In this document: one piece after another, positions 1 to 9,700 of the stretch
Position numbering within the stretch: position 1 is the first letter of the stretch
How the letters are laid out: each line of letters opens with the position of its first letter
NCBI GenBank assembly: GCA_964388085.1
Contig: CAYLZW010000184.1
Coordinates: 1 to 11,794, forward strand
Origin: CAYLZW01 sp964388085
GTDB taxonomy: Bacteria > Myxococcota > UBA727 > CAYLZW01
Length of the DNA stretch: 11,794 nucleotides
Direction: 5' to 3'
The notes under the pieces: model-generated
Databases searched by the model: none
Seen by the model: the letters and a program-made list of their open reading frames with translations, nothing else
What the model was told of the DNA's origin: nothing
Position numbers and translations under genes: made by a program

Positions 1-725
1 CCTACTGCCGCTTCTGTACGCGCAAGCGCCTCGTCGGACAGGGGCCGACGCCGACGCACGACGACCTCGAGCGGGCGCTCCACTATGTGCGCGCGCACGC
101 GGAGGTGAAGGAGGTCATCCTCTCGGGCGGGGACGCGCTGATGCTCGACGACGAACGGCTCGCGAACGTGCTCACCCGCGTGCGCGCCATCGAGCACGTC
201 GAGATCATCCGGCTGGCGACGCGCATGCTCGCCTTCGCCCCCACGCGGGTGACGAGCGGCCTCGTGGACGTGATCGGGCGTCATCATCCGGTGTACGTGC
301 TGACGCACTTCAATCACCCGCGTGAGCTCTCTCAGCAGGCCGCGCTCGCCGTCGAGAGGCTGACGAACGCGGGCGTGCCGGTGCTGAACCAGACGGTCCT
401 GCTCGCCGGCATCAATGACGACGCGGCGACGCTGGCGGCGCTCTTTCGGCACCTGACCCGGCTGCGCGCGCGGCCTTATTACCTGCACCAATGCGATCTG
501 GCGCCGGGCACCCGCCGCTTCCGCGTGCCGCTCGCGCGCGCGCAGGGGCTCGTGAGCGAGCTGCGCGGACAGGTGTCAGGGCTGTCGTTGCCGACCTTCG
601 TCATCGACGTGCCGGGCGGCCTCGGTAAGGTGCCCATGCACGCCAGCGCCGTCGTCAGCGAGGACGACGACGGCGTCGTGCTGCGGGGCTCCCTCGGCGG
701 GCTGGCGCGCTATCCGAAGCGCTGA
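1..725 (+). CDS. Lysine 2,3-aminomutase-like radical SAM protein, 5'-truncated by window edge
   Basis: The reading frame is open from the left edge (first full codon at position 3) to TGA at 723-725, giving about 240 C-terminal residues. It opens with YCRFCTRKR, which holds the last two cysteines (codons at 6 and 15) of the radical SAM CxxxCxxC motif that binds the 4Fe-4S cluster; the first cysteine lies outside the window. SGGDALML follows. The lysine that would form the PLP aldimine is in PGGLGKVP (codon at 627). Two aspartates, in HQCDLAPG (codon 495) and FVIDVPGG (codon 606), sit 37 residues apart. In clostridial KamA, Asp293 and Asp330 have the same spacing and bind the substrate lysine epsilon-amino group. 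Keeping both argues for lysine 2,3-aminomutase (L-lysine to beta-lysine) over the EF-P enzyme EpmB or glutamate aminomutase. The C-terminal zinc-binding cysteines of clostridial KamA are absent, so this is a short form. Family is secure; the exact substrate is inference. Confidence 0.88.
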   Translation, partial: YCRFCTRKRLVGQGPTPTHDDLERALHYVRAHAEVKEVILSGGDALMLDDERLANVLTRVRAIEHVEIIRLATRMLAFAPTRVTSGLVDVIGRHHPVYVLTHFNHPRELSQQAALAVERLTNAGVPVLNQTVLLAGINDDAATLAALFRHLTRLRARPYYLHQCDLAPGTRRFRVPLARAQGLVSELRGQVSGLSLPTFVIDVPGGLGKVPMHASAVVSEDDDGVVLRGSLGGLARYPKR

Positions 726-735
726 GCGCGAGGGC

Positions 736-3700
736 TCAACGCAGCCTCAGGATCTCGAACGGTCGCACGTAGTTGCTCACGTAGACGCGATCGCCCGCGG
801 TCATGACCGTCAGCGCGAAGCCCGAGGGGAACGACGTCACGGCCGAGAGCGAGGTCGGCTTGTAGCTCGTTCCGTCGTAGGTGAGCTGCAGCAGGTCGAG
901 GCCGGACGAGTTCGCCGGCGCGTAGAGGTACCCGCCATCGAAGCGCAGGCGCGTGTCCGCCAGCGACACCGGTAGGCTGGAGATGTTCGCCGCCGACCAG
1001 GCGTTCGGGAAGTGACCGCGGTGCACGTGCAGCTCGGGGGTCTCCGGGTAATTGCCTTGCGTCCACCACCAGACGCCGTGACCGGACGCGGCCACCCCAC
1101 GCACGTCGCTGTGAGCGACGACCTGAACGGGGGTCGAGAGCACGCCGCTGTAGTTGTTGACGGAGGCTCGCCAGATCCCCTCCGAGCTGTCGCTGACCGC
1201 CGTGTTGACGACGACGAACACGTGGCCCTTGTAGAGCGCCACTTGTGAGCCGGCCGAATAGAAGCTGGCGGCCGCCGCCGCGTCGATGGTGCCGATGCCG
1301 GCGAGCCCGCCGGTCTCGACGTTGTAGGAGACGATCCGCAGGTCGTGCGACGAGGAGTTGTTGACGTAGGTCAGCATGACGGCGTACGGCCACATCAGCA
1401 CGCCGGCGACCGGTCGTCGCGGCGAGATGTTGTCGCTGTACAGCGACGTGAGACCGCCGGTCTCGCCGAGGTAGCTCACGTAGTAGCTCGTGTTGTTGAA
1501 CGAGAGCACGTAGGCGTTCTCGCTGCTCATCATCTCGCCGATGTTTGGGCCCTCGTCGTCGATCTCGATGCCGTCCATGCGCGCATGCAGCACCTGCGAC
1601 GCCGACGCGGGGTTGATGATGGAGTCGCCGATGAGCTCGGCCGAGGTCGTGCCGAGCGCCGAGCTGTCCGTGCGGACGAGCTCGAGGGCGTTCGGCGTGC
1701 CCGTGTGCAGGACCCGAACGGTCGGGTCCAGTCCGCTCGAGTAGAACACGCGGTAGCCGTCGACGGTGATGGCGCCGTAGCGAGTGTTGTTCGAGCCCGC
1801 GTGCTGGTAGCTCCCCACGAGCCGGGGCGAGTAGCGATCGGAGACGTCGACGACGGTGACGCCGCCACGCGAGGTGACGTAGAGGTACGGGCCCGACACC
1901 TCGAGGCGCCAGCGGCGGTCGGTCTGCACGCCGCCCGCGGCGACGTACTGGCCTCCCGAGGTCGTGCTGAGATCGCAGATCTCGATGTCGTCCGAGGTGT
2001 GGCCCGTGTAGAGCGTCCTGCCGCTCAGCTTGACGCCCTCCTGGTTGATGCCGGTGGCGCATTGCGTGGCCAGCGCGGTGGCGATCCCGGCCGACGACAC
2101 GCGGTAGAGCGTGATGGCGTTGCCGTTGCCGAGCGCCATCAGGTCGTGCTGCAGGTCGACGTCGTAGGCGTTCGTGCTGCTGATCGACTGCGTGAGCGCC
2201 GGCAGCGCGCCCGTGCGCAGCGACGCGAGGTTGTACAGCGAGTAGCCACCTGTGCGGCCGACCGCGAGCACGTCGCCGTTCGCGGCCACCGCCGACGCGC
2301 CGGCCAGCGAGATGCGGCCCATGTACGCGGGCGCCCCGGTGGTCTGGATGCGGTAGATGTAGACGCCGTAGCTGCTGTCCGCCACGAAGGCGAAGGCGCC
2401 GCTGAGCGCGATGTCGCGCGGCGTCGTCATCGCGGTGCTCGCCTCGACCCGTGAGGTGCAGCTCGCGAAGCTCGCGGCGTCGCTGAGATCGAAGCAGTCC
2501 TCGTTGCTGACGTCGAGCTCGATGAGGCCCTCGCCGTTGGCCGCGACGTAGAGGATCCCTTCCTTCAGCGCCAGCGCGCCGACGTCGCTCGTCGACGCGA
2601 TGCCGAGCTGTGTGTAGCTCAGCTCGGCGCGCAGCACGGGCGACAGCTCCCACGTGGTCACGCTGCTACGCGTCAGCGACGACTGCTGGGGGCCGGGGCT
2701 CTCGGTCTCATCGTAGGCGAGCACGCCCACGCACACCTCGACGCCATTGGGCACCCCCGTGAGGGTGAACGACGTGTTGCTGCCGACGTCGATGGGGGAG
2801 GCCCCCTGCTCCGCGAAGCGGCCCGTGTAGTCGGCGCCGTTCGAGCTGCAGCTCCCCGCGCTCGTGTTCGTCCCGTAGTAGAGGCGGTAGCCCGCGAGAT
2901 CGCTCGCGGAGGAGGCGATCCACGAGACGTCGATGCGGCGATCGGAGGGCGTCAGCTTGAGCGAGCTCGGTGGCAGAGGCGCGCTGCTGTCCTCGCGGAT
3001 GACGACGAAGTCCTCCGCCGAGGGCGTCCCGGCCGTGTCGAGCGCGCGTACGCTGATGCGGTTCTCGGTGTTCGATCGCAGCGGCACCGTGAACGAGCAC
3101 AGGGCGCCGCCCGTCAGGCAGGAGCTGCTGATGGGGGTCGCGTTCACCCAAGACGACTGCAGCGCGCTGTTTCGCAGCTGGTAGCTGGCGAAGTGATGAT
3201 CCACGGCGTCCTGCGCGAGCGCCAACGTGATGCTGGTCGCGTCGACGACGGCGGTCTCGCTGCCGATCTGCGGCGCGTCGGGCGCGAGCGTGTCCAGCAG
3301 GATGCCGTCCATCTGCGTGGTGCTCGGCGTGGTGAAGTTGCCGGCGTCGTCGCCGAAGGACACCGCGATCCACTTGCACTCGTCGCTCGGCGCCGGGCCG
3401 GTGTTGCTGGCGGCGTTGTTCGGCGGCAGCACCCAGGTGACGACGGGGGAGTAGGGCTGCGCCGTCACCGCGGCGAGCTGCGCGGCCGTGGGCGTCGGAG
3501 GCGTGAGGCAGTTGCCGCTCTCGTAGTCCTTGATGCGCACCTGCGTGGCGCCGCTCGCGTTCAGGGCCAGGGTGATGACCTCGGAGGACACCGCCGCGGC
3601 GCCGCCCTCGATGAGGACAGGCGGCGGCAGCGCGGCGTATACGGGCGCCTCGGTGTCGACGAGGAAGCCGACGCTGGCCGGCGCGCTCTCGTTGCCGAGC

Positions 3701-6700
3701 GCGTCCGTGGAGCTGACGCGCGCGGTGTAGAAGCAGCCCGCCGTGCTCGGCGCCACGAGGTTGTAGGTGGTCGTCGCCGTCAGCGTGTTCACCGGGGTGA
3801 AGGCGCCGCAACCCGACTGTCCGCCGTTCTGCGCGACCTGCACGCGGTAGGCGTCCGCGCCGGCGACCGCGGTCCAGTTCAGCGACAGCGGGCTCGTGGT
3901 GGGGCTCGCCACGGACTCGAAGGCAGGCGCGGCGGGGGGCGTGACGTCGACGCTGAAGGCGCTGGCCGTGACGGTAGCGCTGTTGCCCGCGCGATCCGCT
4001 ACGCGCACGCGCCAGGCGTAGCTGCCCTCACCGAGCGGCGCCTCGAGCGTGTAGGTCATGTTCGCCGCGGCGCTCGTGTTCTGCAGCTCCGCGGTCAGCA
4101 GGATGGCGGAGAAGCTCGCGCCGTCGGCGACCTGCAGCGTGTAGACGAGATCCGCGGCGGCGGTCTGCGTGTCGCTGGCCGTGCTCCAGCCGAGGGTGGG
4201 CGTCGGATCGTTCGTCATCGTGCCGCCCTGAACGCTGAGGTTGCCGAGGCCCGTGGGCGGCAGCACGTCCACGTTGAGCGCGCGCGGGAAGCCCGCGCCG
4301 ACGCCGCTCGCGTTGCCGGCGTTGTCGCGCGCGACGACCGACCACGTGAGCGCGCCCGCGGGCAGGTCCGCCGCCGGCGTGTGCTCGGTGGTGAAGACGT
4401 CGACGGGGCCGAGCACCACGGTGTTCGTGCTGTCGCGCAGCGTCAGCCGGTAGAGGTCCGCGCCCGACGCCGCGCTCCAGCGGAAGGTCGGCTTCGCGCT
4501 CGCGACCCAGGCGTCCGCGTCGGGCGACGTGGGCTGCGGCGCGGTCGGGGCGGCGGTGTCCACGACGATGCCGTCGCTCGCGAGCGTCGTGCGGCCGGAC
4601 GGCTCGCGGAAGCAGGCATAGACCTCCTGGAAGCCATCGCCGCCGAGCGCGACGTCGACGGTCTCGTCGCCGTCGAAGGCGGCCCAGCCCGAGGTGGCGC
4701 CGCAGTCGAGCACGGCCTCGCTGTATTGGTACTGGTAGCCGGCGCCGCCGTCGCCGACGAAGCGCGCGCTCACCGTCGTGCTCGTCGTGTAGCCCGCGCC
4801 ACCCGCGAGGGTCACGCTGCCGGTCGGGTTCGCCAGATCGAGGACGATGCTGTCACAGGCGCTCGCGCTGCGGCCGGCGGCGTCCTGCACCTCGACGCAG
4901 ACGGTCTTGCTCTCGGCCACGCCGGGAGCGTCTACCGTCCAGGTGCGCGCGCCCTGGAAGGCCTCGAACGCGCCGCTCGTCGGCACCGTGTTGTTCGCGA
5001 CGCGCATGCCGGTCACGCCACCTTCGGCGCCGGTGAGATCGTCGCTGGCGGAGACGTTCAGCGTGATGACGGAGCTGGCGCTATAGGCGGCGCCTCCGTC
5101 GAGCGTGAGGGTGACCGCCGGGGGCTGGCGGTCGCGGATGATGCGATCGAAGAGCGGCGTGCCGAGCGCGTTGCCGGCGGAGTCCTTGAGGCAGGCATAC
5201 ACGGTCTGCGTGCCGGAGGTGTTCGCCAGCGAGGCGCTGAACGACGAGGAGAACGGCGCGTAGCCGGTGCTCACGCCGCAGTTCGGCGCGCTGTTGACGG
5301 CCGTCTTCATCTCGGTGGTGTCGCTCGGCGCGTTGACGATGGCGACCGACACGGTGCCGGCCGTGGCGTAGGGCGCGCCGTCCTCGATGACCAGCGAGCC
5401 CGCGGGGCCGCTCTGATCGAGCACGATGGTGTCGAACGTCATGGCGACGTTGCCGGCCCGGTCGCGCGTACAGACGTAGAGCGAGCGCGCCTCGGGCTCC
5501 TCGGTCTCGGTGGCGGCGAAGGTCACCTGCGTGGTGGCGGGCGGCGGCGTGTCGGTGGCGGGGAAGGCCGCCGTGGCGCAGCTCGCGTCGAGCGGCGTGG
5601 TCGAGAGCACGTGCGTGACGGCGTCGGCGCTGAAGCCGAGCGCCACGTCGACGGTGAGCGCGTTCGTGCGCGCGGCGCCGCCCGCGAGCGTGACGGTGCC
5701 GGTGGGCGGCGCCGTGTCGAGCGTGATGCCGGCGGCCGTCTCCGCGCGGTTGCCGGCGGCGTCATAGACCTCGAGGTACACCGTCTTCGGCGCGTCGGTG
5801 TCGGGGAAGGCGAGCGTCCAGGCGACCTCGGGCGTGACCGGCTGGATCTCGCCCGCGTAGGCCGCGCTGTTCGACAGCCGCATGCCGACGACGGGGGAGG
5901 TGGCGTCGCTGGCGGCGATGCTGAGCTGCACGGTGGCATCGCCGGTGGCGCTGGCGCCGCCGTTGATGGTGAGCGTCGGCGTGGGCGCGCCGCGATCGAG
6001 CACGACGGGCAGCGTCAAGAGCGCGCTGCGGTTGCCGGCGGGATCGAGGAAGCTGACGTCGAGGTTCTGGCTCCCGTCGCTCGTGCTCGGCAGCGTGACG
6101 GCCAGGATCGCCGCGTACGGCGCCGGCGCCCCGAGGCCGCTGACGTCGACGAGCTCGACCCAGCCGCTGTTGTCGGTGGCCAGGAGATCGAGCACGACCT
6201 GGCGCGTGGGATCGTTCGTGTAGGCGAGCCCCGCGTGGAAGGAGCACGTGCTGCAGGAGACGAGCAGGGGCTGCGGCGCGGTCCGGTCGAGGAAGATCGA
6301 GTCGCTGCGCTCGCTGGCGTTCCCGGCCGCGTCGAGGAAGCGAACGTATACGGTCTTCGCGCCGTCCGCGACGCTCGCGCCGAGGTTCCAGGTGTCTTCG
6401 CCCGGCTCGAACGGATAGCTGCGGTCCACATAGGCGTCGAACAGGCCGTTGTCGGTGGAGATGCGCGCGGTGACCGGGGGGTCCACCGCGGACGCGGTGG
6501 TGTCGAGGCTGACGACGGGATCGCGCGTGAAGTCGGCGCCGTGGTTCAGCTCGAAGGTGGCGCCGGGAGCGGTCTCGTCCAGCACCAGATCGAAGTGGAA
6601 GGGGTTGTCCTCGAGCACCGTGACGTTGCCGGCGGCGTCCTGGAGCTGCGCGTACACGCGGTAGGGAGCCTCGACGCCGGGCAGCGACGGCCCCGCGGCG

Positions 6701-9700
6701 GTGAGCGTCGCGTCGGCGACCAGCAGCGAGGTGAACTGCGAGAAGGCGATGCCGTCGAAGGCGAAGCTGCCGTTTCCCGACGGCGGCACCTCGGCGACGC
6801 CGAAGCGATAGCCGACGACGTCGGCGACCGGCGCGCCCGCGGCGTCGAGCACGGCGACACCAGCGGCGTTCTCGGCCGCGCCGACGTTCACGTCGATGCT
6901 GTACTGCGCGCTGCGCGTGTAGGTGACGCCGCCGCTCTGGCGGATGGCGGCGGAGCTCGGCGTCAACGTGACGCCGTGCAGCGCGCGCGGCGGGGTGACG
7001 TCGTAGACGATCTTCCCCTGCACCGGGGTGTCCGAGCAGTTCCCCGCGGCGTCACACGAGAAGGCCCAGGCGCTGTGCAGGCGCTCCTGCACGTCGTCGA
7101 GGGGCACGCCGCAGCTCCCGCCGTGCGAGCAGCGCGTGCTCGGCGGCGGCGTCGTGGGCGCGCTGTTCGCGAACTGCACGAAGGCGTCGCCGAGCGGCGC
7201 GACGTCGCCGCTGCCGGCGTCGGCGTTCACGCTGACCGTCACGGTGGAGTCGCTCGTGAAGCCGTCGAGGAGCGCGCGCGCGCCCTTGCGCAGGACGAGC
7301 TGCACCGCCGAGGGGGCGGTCGCGTCGTAGACGATCTCGGCGGTCAGCGGCTCACCGGTGTTCGTCTCGTCGACGCGCAGCTGCAGGTAGACCGTGTAGC
7401 GGCCCTCGCCGTCGCCCCCGAGCGTCACCTGCGGCGGGATGATCTCACCGAGGCCGTTCAGCGTGACCGGCTGCCAGCCCGTGCCGTCGTCGGAGAAAGG
7501 CGCCGTGCCGACGCGGTAGGCGTTGATGCCGCTCAAATCCACGCCGCCGACGTCGACCGTGGTGAGCCGGGTCCACAGCAGCGGCTCGCAGCTGTCCGAG
7601 AGCACGCCGCTCGGAGCGCAGAGCCGGAAGTCGCCGACCAGCTCGCGCAAGAGCACCGGCGTGGGGGCGCCGTCGTCGCCCGGGTTCACCGGCGTCTCCG
7701 CGTCCGCCGCGACGGCGACGCCGGGGAACTCCGCCGGCACATAGCCCTCGAAGGCGCCCACGACGACGTAGCCGGTGCCGGCCGGGATGTCGCGGAAGCG
7801 ATAGGTGCCGTCCGCCAACGTGGTCGTGCCGGAGACCGCGTCGCCCCCCTGGTTCAAGAGCGAGACCTGGATGCCCGTGTTCGTGCTCGCGCCTTCTCGC
7901 CCCTCGAGCTCGAAGCGCCCGACGAGGTCACCGCGCGGCAACGCCATCTGCACCGGCGCCAGCACCGTGTCGCGCGCGGCCTGCACCACGACGCCCGAGC
8001 GCTCGTACCTCGTGAAGCCGGGCACCTCGAGCTCGAGGGTGTAGACGCCGCGCAGCGCGGTCGCGAACGAGAAGGTGCCGTCTCCGAACGCGTCCCCTTG
8101 CACGCGCTCGCCGTCGGCGTCGATGAGCGCGGGCAAGAGGTCCGAAGGTGCGCCGCCCCCTTCGAGCACGACGCTGCCGAGCACCCGGCCCGTACGCCAC
8201 AAGCGCAGATCGCGCGGCGCCGTCGTGCTCACGTTCCCGGCGCTGTCCTCGACGAGCGCCTGCAGCGTGACCACGTCCGCGTGCACGCCGGACACGAAAG
8301 CGCTGATGGGGCCCTCGTAAGGGGCCAGCGCTCCGGCCGGCAGGCCCGTGAGCAGCGGTCCATCGCTGCGCCGCACGGTCCAGCGCACGGGTTGCTCGCC
8401 GGTGGTGACGACGTCGACGGTGACGAGGTCGCCGGGGATGATCTCGAGCGCCTGGCCTTCGCTGTCGTAGGGCTCGGTGCCGGTCAGCGAGAGCGCGGGA
8501 TCGGCCAGCTCCAGCGGCGTCACGTCGACGACGACGGTGCGCTCGTGCACGAGGCCGACGTTGTTGGCGGCGTCGCGCGCCCAGACGCGCAGGGTGCGGT
8601 TGCCGTCCGCCGGCGCGATGCCCGGCGACAGCCCGCTGAAGGAGGCGAGGCCGGGCGAGGAGGCGAGCTGTGTGAACGTGCTCGGCGCCGCCTCGTCGTC
8701 GAGCGTGACGGCCCAGCCGGAGACTCGGCCGGTGCGATCGTTGACCTGCACCTCGACCAGCGGCGCGTACGGGTCGGCCTCGGCCGCCACCGGACAGCCG
8801 GCGCCGAAGCGCGCGCAGTTGACGACGAGGAGCGGCGCCGCGTCGGCGGACGCTCGCGCTACCACGCCGGCGACGTCGGCCTCGACCAGCGCGGGGGCCT
8901 CGGTGTCGAGCGTTACCGAGAGCTCCGCGATGCCGCTCATGAGCGGCGGCGTACAGGCGGAGAGCGGAGCGTCAGCGGGACACTCGCACTCTTCCTGCAT
9001 ACAGAGGCGGAGCTGCGCCAGGATCCGGTGCGAGCCATCGCCGGCCTCGGCGAGACCCTCCGCGAGATCGACGTCGAGCTGGGCGTCGCCGCCCACCTCG
9101 CTCCAGCGGCCGTCGACGCTCGTGCCGAGCGCCTCGTCGGCGAGGATGTCGAGGAGCAACGGCTCAGGCAGCGCGCGGATCTCGGCGTGGTGCAGCCCCT
9201 GCTCGTCGGAGGACTGCAGGAAGATCTGCGCGGCCGCGAGGCGCACCGGCACGCGCGCGTCACCGACGTAGGGCGCCTCGGTGCCGGTGTCGTCGAACGC
9301 GACCTCGAACAGCTCTCCGATGGAGACGAGCCGGAGCGGCGCGACGACGAGCGGGTTCGCCGACGAGTGCTCGTCGGTCACCTCGAAGCTGGACGACACC
9401 GCCGGTGCATACCCGTCCCCCTCGATGCGCACGCGGTAGCTCGTGCCGGGTACGACGGCGTTGAACTGGAAGCTGTTGTCGCCGCTCCTGACGAGCGTGC
9501 GCTCCTCGAGGTCACCCGCCACGGGGACGAGCCGCACGACGTAGGAGAGGCCCGGGCTCAAGCCCTCGACGGTGCCTTTGACGACGCCTTCGAAGCGATC
9601 GCTCGAGATGGGCGCCGGTCGCAGCCGCTGAAACGCGGTCTCACCGGGCGAGAGCGTGAGGTTCGGCGTCGCCGCGTCGTCGTAGAGCACCTCGCCGTTG

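Noticed and set aside
1345..2454. 369-codon plus-strand frame
   Set aside because: It is in the same antisense codon register as the larger plus-strand frame, so it is a shadow of the lipoprotein gene.
710..2653. 647-codon minus-strand frame overlapping the propeller part
   Set aside because: It is an alternative frame of the same strand; the translation is Arg/His-rich with no recognisable fold, while the main frame gives coherent propeller repeats.
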